From Clostridiales bacterium (GTDB lineage Bacteria; Bacillota; Clostridia; Christensenellales; UBA3700): a stretch of 40,360 nt of DNA. Under the pieces are notes generated by a model. That model did no database searches. It saw only the letters and a program-made list of their open reading frames with translations, and was not told where the DNA came from. The DNA is taken from NCBI GenBank assembly GCA_015055975.1, contig SVHF01000018.1:1-40360 (forward strand), in the 5' to 3' direction. Shown here piece by piece: positions 16,900-26,370 of the stretch. Position 1 is the stretch's first letter. Every line of letters begins with the position of its first letter. Both the position numbers and the translations under genes were made by a program.

Positions 16900-18996
16900 C
16901 TAGTTTTTCTTTGCAGCAGCTCTTTCGCCGATAATCTTTTCAGCTACGCTCTTTGGAACTTCAGCATAGTGTGAGAATTGCATTGAGAAGTTACCACGAC
17001 CTTGTGTAGAACCACGAAGTTCTGTAGCATATCCGAACATTTCTCCTAGTGGTACATCAGCGTCAACAACTTGAATACCATTTCTGTCTTCTGTTGTCTT
17101 GATGTTTCCTCTTCTTCCTGAAATTGTTCCAAGAACTGTTCCAAGGTATTCATCTGGAGCTACAACTTCTACTGACATGATAGGCTCAAGTAAAACTGGG
17201 TTAGCTCTTGAAGCACCATCTTTGAATGCCATAGAACCTGCGATTTGGAAGGCCATTTCTGAAGAGTCTACTTCGTGGTAGCTACCATCAACTAAGTCGA
17301 TGTTGAAATCTACCATTTCATATCCTGCTAAGATACCGCCTTGAGCAGCGTCTCTAATACCCTTTTCAACAGCTGGGATGAATTCCTTTGGAATTGAACC
17401 ACCAACAGTTTTATCAACGAATGTAATGCCCTTTCCTGGTTCGTTTGGTGATAGAACAACTTTACAATGTCCGTATTGACCTTTACCACCAGATTGTCTC
17501 TTGAATAGACCTTCTGCATTAACTGTTTGCTTGATTGTTTCACGGTAAGCAACTTGTGGGTTACCAACATCTGCTTCAACCTTGAATTCTCTCTTTAATC
17601 TATCAACGATGATATCCAAGTGTAATTCACCCATACCAGCGATGATTGTTTGACCTGTTTCTTGATCTGTGTATGTCTTGAATGTTGGGTCTTCTTCAGC
17701 TAACTTTTGTAGAGCTAAGCCCATCTTTTCTTGACCAGCCTTTGTCTTTGGCTCGATAGCGATTTGGATAACTGGTTCTGGGAATTCCATACTTTCTAGA
17801 ACGATTGGATGGTCTTCATCACACAATGTGTCACCTGTTGTTGTATCCTTTAATCCTACGATAGCTACGATGTCGCCTGCATGTGCTTCATCAATTTCTG
17901 TACGGCTGTTAGCGTGCATTCTAACTAGACGACCAATTCTTTCTCTCTTGTCCTTTGTAGAGTTATATACGTATGAACCCTTTTGAAGAACACCAGAATA
18001 TACTCTGTAGTATGCTAACTTACCAACGAATGGGTCAGCAGCAATCTTGAATGCTAAACCAGCTAGTGGTTCATTATCATCTGAATGTCTAACTTCTGTT
18101 AATTCCTTGCTTCCTGGAAGTGAACCTTCAACTGGTGGAAGATCAAGTGGAGATGGTAGATAATCAACTACAGCATCTAGTAATAATTGAACACCCTTGT
18201 TTCCTAAAGATGTACCACAGAAACATGGAGTCATCTTCATGCCGATTGTAGCCTTTCTTACAACTGGCTTAATCATTTCAGGTGTAATGTCATCATATTG
18301 TTCATCTAAGAATAACATCATGATGTCATCATCTAAGTTAGCAACAGCTTCTAGCATTCTCATTCTGTATTCCTTAGCACCTTCTAAGTACTTTTCTGGA
18401 ATAGGTCCTCTAACGATGTTAACACCGTTGTTACCTTCAAAATGAACTGCTTCCATTGTTAATAAATCGATAACACCTTCGAATTCCTTAGCACTACCCA
18501 TTGGGTATTGCATTGGAACTGCGTTTGCATTTAATCTCTTGTTCATCATGCCCATTGCTCTTTCGAAACTAGCATCATCTTTGTCCATCTTGTTAACAAA
18601 GGCAATTCTTGGAACATGGTATTTTGTAGCTTGGTGCCATACTGTTTCAGATTGTGGTTCAACACCACCTCTAGCACAGAACAAAGCAACAGCACCATCT
18701 AGAATACGTAAACTTCTTTCAACTTCTACTGTGAAGTCAACGTGTCCTGGGGTATCGATAATATTGATAACGTTACCTTTCCAGTGTGTTGTTGTTGCGG
18801 CAGAACAAATTGTAATACCTCTTTCTTGTTCTTGTTCCATCCAGTCCATAGTAGCAGCACCATCATGAACTTCACCTATCTTATGGTTGATACCTGTATA
18901 GAATAGGATTCTTTCTGTTGTTGTTGTTTTACCAGCATCGATGTGAGCCATGATACCGATATTTCTTGTATGGTCTAATGAATATTCTCTAGGCAT
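16900..18996 (-). CDS. fusA: Elongation factor G
   Basis: EF-G drives translocation of tRNAs and mRNA on the ribosome. The protein has 698 residues. G1 is AHIDAGKT (17-24), followed by [28 protein letters not shown] and NKMD. Domain IV contains GGKGQYGHC, and domain [12 protein letters not shown] with a C-terminal block around [12 protein letters not shown] precedes the ATG. It follows rpsG by 32 nt as part of rpsL-rpsG-fusA. This is the canonical form and not the shorter fusA2 or tetracycline-protection type, as the sequence shows the ordinary GTPase and domain IV motifs. Confidence 0.98.
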   Translation of the reverse strand: MPREYSLDHTRNIGIMAHIDAGKTTTTERILFYTGINHKIGEVHDGAATMDWMEQEQERGITICSAATTTHWKGNVINIIDTPGHVDFTVEVERSLRILDGAVALFCARGGVEPQSETVWHQATKYHVPRIAFVNKMDKDDASFERAMGMMNKRLNANAVPMQYPMGSAKEFEGVIDLLTMEAVHFEGNNGVNIVRGPIPEKYLEGAKEYRMRMLEAVANLDDDIMMLFLDEQYDDITPEMIKPVVRKATIGMKMTPCFCGTSLGNKGVQLLLDAVVDYLPSPLDLPPVEGSLPGSKELTEVRHSDDNEPLAGLAFKIAADPFVGKLAYYRVYSGVLQKGSYVYNSTKDKRERIGRLVRMHANSRTEIDEAHAGDIVAIVGLKDTTTGDTLCDEDHPIVLESMEFPEPVIQIAIEPKTKAGQEKMGLALQKLAEEDPTFKTYTDQETGQTIIAGMGELHLDIIVDRLKREFKVEADVGNPQVAYRETIKQTVNAEGLFKRQSGGKGQYGHCKVVLSPNEPGKGITFVDKTVGGSIPKEFIPAVEKGIRDAAQGGILAGYEMVDFNIDLVDGSYHEVDSSEMAFQIAGSMAFKDGASRANPVLLEPIMSVEVVAPDEYLGTVLGTISGRRGNIKTTEDRNGIQVVDADVPLGEMFGYATELRGSTQGRGNFSMQFSHYAEVPKSVAEKIIGERAAAKKN

Positions 18997-19028
18997 ATAT
19001 TTTTTCTCCTAAATAATTTGTCGCTATA

Positions 19029-19499
19029 TTAATAACGATAGTGTGCGTAAGCCTTATTAGCTTCAGCCATTCTTTGCATTTCTTCTTTCTTCTTAACTGC
19101 ATTACCTGTGTTATTGAATGCGTCAATAAGTTCAGCAGCAACTCTTTCCATCATAGTCTTTTCGCCTCTCTTTCTTGCTGAAGCTACTAACCATCTGATA
19201 GCTAAAGTTTGACGTCTAGCTGGTCTGATTTCACAAGGTACTTGGTATGTAGCACCACCTACTCTTCTAGCCTTAACTTCTACTTCTGGTGTAGCATTTG
19301 CTAAAGCCTTTGTGAAAACGTCAACTGCGTCTTGTCCTAACTTATTGTTAACTATATCGAAAGCTCCATAAACGATTTCTTGAGCAGTTCCTTTCTTACC
19401 ATCATACATAACTTGGTTGATGAACTTAGCAATAACCTTGCTTCCGTAAGTAGGATCTGGTAGAACGTCTCTAACTGGAACGCTATTTCTTCTTGGCAT
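19029..19499 (-). CDS. rpsG: 30S ribosomal protein S7
   Basis: S7 nucleates assembly of the 30S head and contacts the E-site tRNA. The protein has 156 residues, the standard length. It begins [16 protein letters not shown] and contains [24 protein letters not shown] and a C-terminal HYRY. AAGGAGG lies 9 nt before the ATG. It lies 44 nt after rpsL in the same transcript. In E. coli S7 represses its operon at the rpsL-rpsG spacer; I cannot confirm such a site here. Confidence 0.98.
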   Translation of the reverse strand: MPRRNSVPVRDVLPDPTYGSKVIAKFINQVMYDGKKGTAQEIVYGAFDIVNNKLGQDAVDVFTKALANATPEVEVKARRVGGATYQVPCEIRPARRQTLAIRWLVASARKRGEKTMMERVAAELIDAFNNTGNAVKKKEEMQRMAEANKAYAHYRY

Positions 19500-19543
19500 A
19501 TTTATTACCTCCTTAATTAGATTGTTGTGTTGCGTGCATCCGA

Positions 19544-19915
19544 CTATTTAGGTCTCTTTGCGCCGTATTTAGATCTGGCTTGCTTTCTCTTAGCAACGCC
19601 TGCACAGTCAAGTGTTCCACGAATAATGTGGTATCTAACACCTGGCAAATCTCTTACTCTTCCGCCTCTGATAAGAACTACGCTGTGTTCTTGTAAGTTA
19701 TGGCCTTCACCTGGAATGTAAATTGTACCTTCCATACCATTAACTAGACGAACTCTTGCAATTTTTCTCATAGCAGAATTTGGCTTCTTTGGTGATGTTG
19801 TAGTAACAGATAGACAAACGCCTCTCTTTTGAGGATTTTGCTTCATGATAGGTGTTGTGCTCTTTGCTACTTGCTTTTCTCTACCAGCCTTAAGTAACTG
19901 ATTGATTGTTGGCAT
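19544..19915 (-). CDS. rpsL: 30S ribosomal protein S12
   Basis: S12 lies at the decoding centre and influences accuracy. The protein has 123 residues. It begins [12 protein letters not shown], and the conserved KPNSAMRK and [13 protein letters not shown] loops are intact. The lysine positions mutated in streptomycin resistance (in TTSPKKPNS and GRVRDLPG) read as wild type by eye. AGGAGG lies 7 nt before the ATG. It is the first gene of the str transcript, with a structured leader of at least 140 nt and a candidate regulator box upstream. Confidence 0.98.
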   Translation of the reverse strand: MPTINQLLKAGREKQVAKSTTPIMKQNPQKRGVCLSVTTTSPKKPNSAMRKIARVRLVNGMEGTIYIPGEGHNLQEHSVVLIRGGRVRDLPGVRYHIIRGTLDCAGVAKRKQARSKYGAKRPK

Positions 19916-19943
19916 GTTATTACCTCCTATGTTTTTTGATCGG

Positions 19944-20055
19944 ATGAGCTACCCAGCAACCCCGAAGGGTAAACTCATTGTATATAGACATCGAGTCCTT
20001 CGTACACCGTGAATTTCTCGAACATAATACAATACAATACGTAGTCTCCTACGCA
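19944..20055 (-). ncRNA. Structured 5' leader of rpsL (candidate cis-regulatory RNA)
   Basis: On the RNA (minus strand) a hairpin TGCGTAG-GAGA-CTACGTA (20038-20055) comes first. Nearer the gene, ATGAG (19974-19978) pairs with CTCAT (19944-19948) and TACCC (19967-19971) with GGGTA (19950-19954). The TACCC strand can instead pair with GGGT at 19959-19962 around a UUCG tetraloop (ACCC-TTCG-GGGT). The two folds exclude each other. I do not recognise a named family. The stretch is much richer in G and C than the AT-rich flanks. Confidence 0.5.
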
Positions 20056-20065
20056 CAGCAAAAGT

Positions 20066-20095
20066 ATTTTTGCATATTAATATATATTAAGTCAA
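20066..20095 (-). promoter_or_regulatory. Putative rpsL-rpsG-fusA promoter
   Basis: Minus-strand TTGACT (20090-20095) is a good -35. The best -10 is AAAAAT (20066-20071) after 18 nt, which matches only four of six positions. The weak -10 is what one would expect of an activator-dependent promoter, but the assignment is uncertain. Confidence 0.35.
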
Positions 20096-20133
20096 ACGAA
20101 ATTATTAATTTTTTAAAATGATAAAAATTTATA

Positions 20134-20150
20134 TGTAAAATATATGTAAA
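20134..20150 (+). promoter_or_regulatory. WalR-like box upstream of rpsL
   Basis: TGTAAA-ATATA-TGTAAA fits the published WalR/YycF consensus TGTWAH-N5-TGTWAH exactly. It sits 38 nt upstream of the -35 of the candidate rpsL promoter. It differs at a single base from the two copies upstream of rpoB. It lies just past the tsaD stop. Confidence 0.5.
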
Positions 20151-20159
20151 ATATGCTCG

Positions 20160-21218
20160 TTAGTCAGTAATTTTTACATTTGCAGACGCATCAAGGTCAA
20201 TATCTACCGGTTTTACACCTGCCAAAATTGAGTGATAAGCTTGAGATGCAATCATGACAGCATTATCTGTGCAAAGCTTAATTGGTGGATAATAAACATT
20301 GAAGTTATACTTCTTAGCACATTTATCCATCTTTGCTCTTAATACTTCATTTGAACCAACGCCACCAGCAATAACTATGTTATTGAGACCTTTGTCTTTA
20401 GCACAGCGAATTGTATTATTTACCATAATATCTGTTACTTTTTCTTGGAAAGAACAAGCTAGATCTTCTCTTGGAATTTTCTCTCCTTTTTGCTCTAATT
20501 TATGAACATAATTTATAACGGCAGTCTTTATTCCTGAGAATGAAAAATCGTATGTATCTACATCTTTATATGGTGTTGGAATTTCTATTGTTGGCTTACC
20601 ATTTTTTGCTAGTTTTTGAATTTGTGGACCACCTGGATATTCTAAGCCTAAAACTCTTGCTACTTTATCAAAAGCTTCCCCACAAGCATCATCTTGTGTT
20701 GTACCTAAAATCTCTATTTCATTGTATCCTTTTACGTGCGCAATAGCTGTGTGCCCGCCTGATGCGATTAAACAAATATATGGAGGCTTTAGCTGAGGAT
20801 TTGCGATGTAATTTACTGCAATATGACCCTTAATATGGTTAACAGCAATTAGTGGTTTTTGCGTAGCAAAAGCAAGTGCTTTTACATATGAAACGCCAAC
20901 TAATAATGCTCCTAATAAGCCAGCACCATAAGTTACTGCAAACAAATCTATATCATCAAGCGTCATATTTGCTTCCTTTAATGCTTCATCCACACAGTTT
21001 TGAATTGCCATGATATGGTTTCTTGACGCTATCTCTGGAACTACTCCACCAAATCTTTTATGTATTTCAATTTGAGAAGCAATTATGTTTGCCTTTATTT
21101 CTTTGCCTTTTAAAATAGCACATGCAGTTTCATCGCATGAACTCTCAATAGCCAAGATTACCTTGTCTTGTTTATCTTTAATTGCATCAAACTTTTTTAA
21201 AGCTTCTTCAAAATACAT
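20160..21218 (-). CDS. tsaD: tRNA N6-adenosine threonylcarbamoyltransferase TsaD
   Basis: TsaD transfers the threonylcarbamoyl group to A37 of ANN-decoding tRNAs (t6A), working with TsaB, TsaC and TsaE. The protein has 352 residues. ASKHA-fold blocks are visible: ILAIESSCDETACAI (about 22-36), the metal site HIKGHIAVN, ASGGHT, DDACGEAFDKVARVLGL and AGGVGSNEVLR. The middle residue of the HxxGH site is Lys where many homologues have Glu. An N-terminal extension of about 18 residues precedes the usual start of the family. The ATG shares its A with the prfB stop (TAATG), so translation is coupled. Confidence 0.97.
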   Translation of the reverse strand: MYFEEALKKFDAIKDKQDKVILAIESSCDETACAILKGKEIKANIIASQIEIHKRFGGVVPEIASRNHIMAIQNCVDEALKEANMTLDDIDLFAVTYGAGLLGALLVGVSYVKALAFATQKPLIAVNHIKGHIAVNYIANPQLKPPYICLIASGGHTAIAHVKGYNEIEILGTTQDDACGEAFDKVARVLGLEYPGGPQIQKLAKNGKPTIEIPTPYKDVDTYDFSFSGIKTAVINYVHKLEQKGEKIPREDLACSFQEKVTDIMVNNTIRCAKDKGLNNIVIAGGVGSNEVLRAKMDKCAKKYNFNVYYPPIKLCTDNAVMIASQAYHSILAGVKPVDIDLDASANVKITD

Positions 21219-22318
21219 TAGTTTGCCTTCGTTAAATAATCATTTATGAATCCTTCTAAATCTCCATCCATAACTTGAGAAATATTTGGATTTTCATAGT
21301 TTGTTCTATGGTCTTTTACAAGTGTATATGGGCAGAATACATAACTTCTAATTTGGCTGCCCCACTCAATCTTTTTAATATCGCCCTTTAGAGCTAGTTG
21401 TTGTTCTTGACGTTCTCTTTCTTGAAGTTCTACAAGCTTAGATTTTAACATAGCAAAAGCGACTTCCTTGTTTTGCAATTGAGATCTTTCATTTTGACAA
21501 GTAACAACTATTCCCGTAGGGAAATGCGTAATTCTTATGGCAGTATCGGTCTTGTTAACCTTTTGGCCGCCAGCTCCTGATGATCTAAATACATCAACTC
21601 TTATATCGTCTGGATTTATAACAACATCTGTATCATCTTCAACTTCTGGCATAACTTCTAATGATGCAAAAGATGTCATTCTCTTTGCGTTTGCATTAAA
21701 TGGAGAAATTCTAACTAATCTATGAACACCCATCTCTCCCTTTAGATAGCCATAAGCGTTTTCACCTTCAACAATAAAAGTTACACTTTTAATTCCAGCA
21801 TCATCGCCTAAAAGCTTATCTACTTCTCTTGTCTTGTAGCCCATACGTTCAGCATATCTTAAATACATTCTATATAGCATTTGCACCCAATCTTGAGCTT
21901 CTGTACCGCCAGCGCCTGCATGTAAAGTCAATATCGCGTTATTTGCGTCGTATTTACCTTTTAACAATGTAGAAATCTTAAATTCGCCTATTTCCTTTTC
22001 TAGGGCCTTAATTTCGGCGTCTAAAGATTCAAATTCTTCTTCTGAATTCATCTCTTCAGATAAATCTATTAAATCTTGCGCATCATTGACACGTTTTTCA
22101 AGCTTTAGATATTTATCTAACTTGTTATTAATTGAGGCAATTTCTTTATTTACTTGGCCAGCTTTTTTCATATCATCCCAAAAGCCATCTTGCTCTTGTT
22201 GTTTTAAAAGCTCTGCCTTTTTTGAATTAAGTGAATCCATATTCAAAGCAGCTTTCAATCCTGAAAGCTCCTTTTTAACTTCGTTAAGATTTATCTTTAA
22301 TTCATCTAGTGTAATCAT
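21218..22318 (-). CDS. prfB: Peptide chain release factor 2, without programmed frameshift
   Basis: RF2 recognises UAA and UGA and triggers peptide release. The protein has 366 residues. The discriminator SPF (in VRISPFNANAKR) marks it as RF2 and not RF1. The catalytic GGQ is in RSSGAGGQKVNK. I start at the ATG at 22318, whose A is shared with the secA stop; the longer ORF in the track starts at a TTG inside secA. The whole protein is read in one frame, so the UGA-dependent +1 frameshift found near codon 25 in most prfB genes is absent. CTTTGA still occurs out of frame at 22243-22248. It lies in the secA-prfB-tsaD operon. Confidence 0.96.
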   Translation of the reverse strand: MITLDELKINLNEVKKELSGLKAALNMDSLNSKKAELLKQQEQDGFWDDMKKAGQVNKEIASINNKLDKYLKLEKRVNDAQDLIDLSEEMNSEEEFESLDAEIKALEKEIGEFKISTLLKGKYDANNAILTLHAGAGGTEAQDWVQMLYRMYLRYAERMGYKTREVDKLLGDDAGIKSVTFIVEGENAYGYLKGEMGVHRLVRISPFNANAKRMTSFASLEVMPEVEDDTDVVINPDDIRVDVFRSSGAGGQKVNKTDTAIRITHFPTGIVVTCQNERSQLQNKEVAFAMLKSKLVELQERERQEQQLALKGDIKKIEWGSQIRSYVFCPYTLVKDHRTNYENPNISQVMDGDLEGFINDYLTKAN

Positions 22319-24993
22319 TATCTGCCGCAGCAATCCTTATACTTTTTGCCTGAACCACATGGACATGGATCGTTTCTTCCAACTTTCTTTGTTGCTGACA
22401 TTTGTTGAGGATTGTTTGTCTTTAATTCTTTTTTCTCTACTCTAACAACAGGAGCTCTTTCAATTCTTGCATGAGTTAAGATTCTTACAACGTCTTCTTG
22501 AATCTTTTGGTTCATAGCTTCGAACATTTCGTAGCCTTCTTGTCTATATACTAAAACTGGATCTTGATGTGCATAAGATACAAGTGAAATACCTTGCTTT
22601 AATTCATCCATAGCATCGATATGTTCCATCCAGTTAGCATCAACGTTATGAAGTAAGCAATCTCTTTCAAATCTTGCAAAATCTATTCCTAGATCCTTAG
22701 TGATTTGTGCTGCCTTTGCTTCATATTGTTCAACAGCTAAATTATATAGAGCTTCTGTGATTTCTTCTTCTGTTTCAAAGTTTACTACGTAGTCTGGATT
22801 CATAATATTTGTTCCTGGTTGAAGAACGTTGTTATCTAAGTCCTTATTGAATCCTTCATAATCCCATTCAACATGGTATACCTTGTAATCTACATATCTA
22901 TGAACGATTTCTGCTATAACATCTTTCATCATAGCCTTAATTTGTTCATGAACATCCATACCATCTAAAACTACTCTTCTTTGTTCGTAGATGATCTTTC
23001 TTTGTTCGTTCATTACATCGTCATATCCTAATACGTGCTTTCTTATAGAGAAGTTTCTATCTTCAACACTTGCTTGAGCGTTTCTAATTTGATTTGTAAT
23101 AATCTTTGCTTCAATTGGTGTATCTTCGCTAATTGCTAATCTTTCGCACATAGCTTTCATTGTGTCTCCACCAAATATTCTTATGATGTCGTCTTCCATA
23201 GACAAATAGAAGATTGATTCACCTGGGTCTCCTTGACGGCCTGAACGACCACGCAACTGATTATCGATACGTCTTGATTCATGTCTTTCTGTACCAATTA
23301 TCTTCAAGCCTCCAGCTTTAACTACTTCTTCTTTTTCCTTATCTACATCTGCCTTGAACAATTCGTAATACTTTTCATAGTCTGCTCTAGCTTTCAAAGC
23401 ATCCTTATTTTCTGGATCAATTGTAGCGTGAGATGAAGCAATCTCAATAAGTTCATGGTTGTAACCCATCTTTTCTAGTTTTTCTCTAGTTAAGAATTCT
23501 GCGTTACCACCTAGCAAGATATCCGTACCACGACCTGCCATGTTAGTTGCGATTGTAACGGCTCTTAGTTTTCCGGCTTGAGCTACGATTTCAGCTTCTT
23601 TTTCATGGTTTTTAGCATTTAATACGTTGTGTGGAATCTTGTTTCTCTTTAGAAGATTTGATAATTCTTCTGACTTATCTACAGATACTGTACCAACTAA
23701 AACTGGTTGACCTTTTTGATAGCATTCAATAACGTCTCTAATAACTGCATTATATTTTGCTCTCTTTGTCATATAAAGTTGGTCATTTCTATCTATTCTG
23801 ATGACTGGCTTATTTGTAGGAATTTCTACGATATCTAAAGAATAGATTGAAGCAAATTCATTCTTTTCTGTAGATGCTGTACCTGTCATACCAGATAGCT
23901 TTGGATATAATCTGAATAGATTTTGGAATGTAATTGTAGCTAAAGTCTTGTTCTCTGATTTAATTGGAACATTTTCCTTTGCTTCAATTGCTTGGTGTAA
24001 TCCATTTGAATATCTACGACCAATCATTTGACGACCAGTAAATTCGTCTACGATGATGATTTCGTTATCTATAACAAGATAGTCCTTTTCCTTCTTCATG
24101 ATTATGTTTGCTCTTAAAGCATTGTCGATATAGTGCTTTAATTCTTGGTTTTCATAATCTGCAAGGTTTTCAATGCCGAAGAACTTTTCTGCCTTTTCAG
24201 AACCAGATTCATTTAAGAATACTGTCTTTTCCTTTTCTTGAAGTTCATAATCATCTGGAGTTAAAGTCTTTACGAATCTATTTGCTGCAATATATGTATC
24301 TGCGCTCTTTTGGCCACGACCAGATATGATAAGTGGAGTTCTAGCTTCATCGATTAAGATAGAATCGACTTCGTCGATGATAGCAAAATGAAGACCACGT
24401 TGTACCATTTGAGATTTGTCGTTAACCATGTTATCTCTCAAATAATCGAAACCAAGTTCGTTATTTGTTGTGTACATGATATCGCAATTATATTGTTCAC
24501 GCTTATATTCTGGAGATGCTTGAGCAAGGTTGATCCCAACTGTTAGTCCTAAGAACTTATAGATCTTGCCCATCCATTCAGCGTCACGCTTTGCAAGATA
24601 TTCGTTAACGGTTACTACATGAACGCCTTTGCCTTCAAGAGCTGCTAAATATGCAGCAAGCGTTGCAACCAATGTCTTACCTTCACCAGTTTTCATTTCA
24701 GCGATTCTGCCTTGGAATAAAACGACACCACCGATTAATTGAACTCTAAAGTGTCTCATGCCTAGAACTCTTTTTGATGCCTCTCTAACTGTTGCGAAAG
24801 CTTCAACTAAAATATCTTCTAGTTTTTCTCCGTTTTGAATTCTTTGTTTATATGCGTCTGTACAAGCTCTTAGCTCGTCATCGCTCATAGCTTCAAATTG
24901 AGGCTCTAAAGCTTCAATCTTGTCTACTATCTTTTCAATTTTTGCAAGTTCTCTATCATTAGAACTTTTGAATAAGTTTGAAAAAAATCCCAT
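22318..24993 (-). CDS. secA: Preprotein translocase ATPase SecA
   Basis: SecA is the motor that pushes preproteins through SecYEG. The protein has 891 residues. Walker A is MKTGEGKT (about 98-106) and the DEAD-like block is IIDEVDSILIDEARTPLI (about 203-220). The preprotein cross-linking domain follows, then NMAGRGTDI and the second motor domain with QLRGRSGRQGDPG. The C terminus ends in the zinc-binding tail CPCGSGKKYKDCC, so this is the canonical housekeeping SecA and not a SecA2. AGAGGT precedes the ATG. A terminator lies upstream and I could not find a convincing secA promoter in the short gap. Confidence 0.98.
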   Translation of the reverse strand: MGFFSNLFKSSNDRELAKIEKIVDKIEALEPQFEAMSDDELRACTDAYKQRIQNGEKLEDILVEAFATVREASKRVLGMRHFRVQLIGGVVLFQGRIAEMKTGEGKTLVATLAAYLAALEGKGVHVVTVNEYLAKRDAEWMGKIYKFLGLTVGINLAQASPEYKREQYNCDIMYTTNNELGFDYLRDNMVNDKSQMVQRGLHFAIIDEVDSILIDEARTPLIISGRGQKSADTYIAANRFVKTLTPDDYELQEKEKTVFLNESGSEKAEKFFGIENLADYENQELKHYIDNALRANIIMKKEKDYLVIDNEIIIVDEFTGRQMIGRRYSNGLHQAIEAKENVPIKSENKTLATITFQNLFRLYPKLSGMTGTASTEKNEFASIYSLDIVEIPTNKPVIRIDRNDQLYMTKRAKYNAVIRDVIECYQKGQPVLVGTVSVDKSEELSNLLKRNKIPHNVLNAKNHEKEAEIVAQAGKLRAVTIATNMAGRGTDILLGGNAEFLTREKLEKMGYNHELIEIASSHATIDPENKDALKARADYEKYYELFKADVDKEKEEVVKAGGLKIIGTERHESRRIDNQLRGRSGRQGDPGESIFYLSMEDDIIRIFGGDTMKAMCERLAISEDTPIEAKIITNQIRNAQASVEDRNFSIRKHVLGYDDVMNEQRKIIYEQRRVVLDGMDVHEQIKAMMKDVIAEIVHRYVDYKVYHVEWDYEGFNKDLDNNVLQPGTNIMNPDYVVNFETEEEITEALYNLAVEQYEAKAAQITKDLGIDFARFERDCLLHNVDANWMEHIDAMDELKQGISLVSYAHQDPVLVYRQEGYEMFEAMNQKIQEDVVRILTHARIERAPVVRVEKKELKTNNPQQMSATKKVGRNDPCPCGSGKKYKDCCGR

Positions 24994-25024
24994 TTTTACC
25001 TCTTTGTGCGCACGCCTATAATAT

Positions 25025-25059
25025 AAAAAAGCGCCAATGTTAAATTATCATATTGACGC
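25025..25059 (-). terminator. Terminator after the DUF4097-like lipoprotein gene
   Basis: Minus-strand GCGTCAAT and ATTGGCGC form an 8-bp stem (one G-U) with a 13-nt loop, followed by TTTTTTATA. It separates the lipoprotein gene from secA. Confidence 0.75.
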
Positions 25060-25095
25060 CATTTAGTCAACAAGCATAGCTTGTTTGTGCTTTAT

Positions 25096-26313
25096 TCAGT
25101 TTTGATTATTATTTTGTTGGTTATTATTGCTTCTATATTCTTCAGGAATCTCAACATTTGGCGTATCGTATATATTATCAAATACTCCAGTATCGACGAA
25201 TGTATCATATAAGGCTTGCGAGTTATTTCCAAAGTATACATCTGCTCCACTTGAAACATTTACTTTATCTTTTCCGCCTCTTACTATCCAAGTATCGCCT
25301 TCATGAACCAAATCCAATTTATCATCTGGATCACCTGGTTGCAAATCTTCATCTAAAACATAAGCTATTCTCCCTACAAATGTTGGGTCTTTGTATGCTA
25401 AATTTGTTCCATATTCATTATAGTTTGACATCGTTACTTGGAAAGCTTGCTTGTAGTTCATAGCAACTCCAATAATGCCAGTTTTAGATTTGAAATTCAA
25501 TTTATTAAATGAATGTGCGAACACATATTTTGTTCCCAAAGCTCCATCAACATTTAGGCTTCTTACATTACCAGAACATAAGATATACACATCCCCAGAA
25601 AATGTATTTATTGTTGCTGAACTTTTAACCTCGCCAATATTAAAGATGAATTTGCTAAATGATGCAACACAATCAATTGTACCTAATTTTTGTGCAGTAA
25701 GGCGTCTAAAATATTGGTTAGCTACTTCATCACCATCTCCAATCATTCTAAAAGAATCTACATCTTTAAATTCTGCGTCAATATTTCCCCACTCAGCATC
25801 AAGATGAACATTTGGTTCACCATTGCATTCTCCAACAAACGAAACGTCTGGCAAATCGATGTTTATGCTACATTCACCTCTTGCTGTAACACTTAATTTA
25901 TTGTAAGATAAAACGTCTTTTGGAAGTAATACGTATAAATCCTTCTTGATTTCACTTAAATCAAACATTCCTTTGGCGCAATATTGGATTTGGTAATATT
26001 TGCCATATTCTGATGAATCCCAATATGCCCAGTGCAATTTTAAGTCATCAGATAAATCTTTATTTGTCTTTTCTAAAAATATAATCTTATCGCCATCATA
26101 TTGTGTTACGTTTACGCTCCCACCATACCAGTTAATAAGAATATCATCTGGAATGATATCGCCTTCTAAGTTGCCTACTGTATAAGCCCCTGATTGAACA
26201 TAACTTACATAAGTTTTGCCTGTAACTTTGGCAACTAAAGAGCATCCGGAAAAAGCGAATGCTAAAACGCTTAGTGTCACAATAATAGTTAGAATAATCG
26301 CAGTCTTTTTCAT
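25096..26313 (-). CDS. Predicted lipoprotein with DUF4097-like beta repeats
   Basis: The 405-residue protein has a lipoprotein signal: MKKTAIILTIIVTLSVLAF then FSGC, with Cys at residue 24. The region about 55-300 has short repeating beta-strands (INWYGGSVNVTQYDGDKIIF, then ATINTFSGDVYIL) like the putative adhesin fold of DUF4097 proteins. The tail after about 385 is low complexity (NNNQQNNNQN). It is anchored on the outer face of the membrane; the function is not known. TAGGTGA precedes the ATG, an extended -10 promoter lies just upstream, and the gene ends in its own terminator. The DUF4097 link rests on pattern and not on a search. Confidence 0.7.
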   Translation of the reverse strand: MKKTAIILTIIVTLSVLAFAFSGCSLVAKVTGKTYVSYVQSGAYTVGNLEGDIIPDDILINWYGGSVNVTQYDGDKIIFLEKTNKDLSDDLKLHWAYWDSSEYGKYYQIQYCAKGMFDLSEIKKDLYVLLPKDVLSYNKLSVTARGECSINIDLPDVSFVGECNGEPNVHLDAEWGNIDAEFKDVDSFRMIGDGDEVANQYFRRLTAQKLGTIDCVASFSKFIFNIGEVKSSATINTFSGDVYILCSGNVRSLNVDGALGTKYVFAHSFNKLNFKSKTGIIGVAMNYKQAFQVTMSNYNEYGTNLAYKDPTFVGRIAYVLDEDLQPGDPDDKLDLVHEGDTWIVRGGKDKVNVSSGADVYFGNNSQALYDTFVDTGVFDNIYDTPNVEIPEEYRSNNNQQNNNQN

Positions 26314-26330
26314 AATTCACCTATGCGTAT

Positions 26331-26339
26331 ATTATAACA
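26331..26339 (-). promoter_or_regulatory. Extended -10 promoter of the DUF4097-like lipoprotein gene
   Basis: Minus-strand TGTTATAAT is a perfect extended -10 (TGn plus TATAAT) 17 nt before the ATG. No good -35 is seen, which extended -10 promoters tolerate. Confidence 0.5.
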
Positions 26340-26370
26340 CGCAATATTAAAGAAAACTAAGTATTTCGAA

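Noticed and set aside
20061-20076. GCAAAA/TTTTGC hairpin as a tsaD terminator
   Set aside because: Only six A/T-rich pairs with no U-run after it; it also overlaps the candidate rpsL promoter.
20133-20154. The two ATGTAAAATAT copies as a simple tandem repeat or CRISPR-like array
   Set aside because: Only two short units; the same 17-bp pattern recurs at rpoB with varied flanks, which fits a regulator site better.
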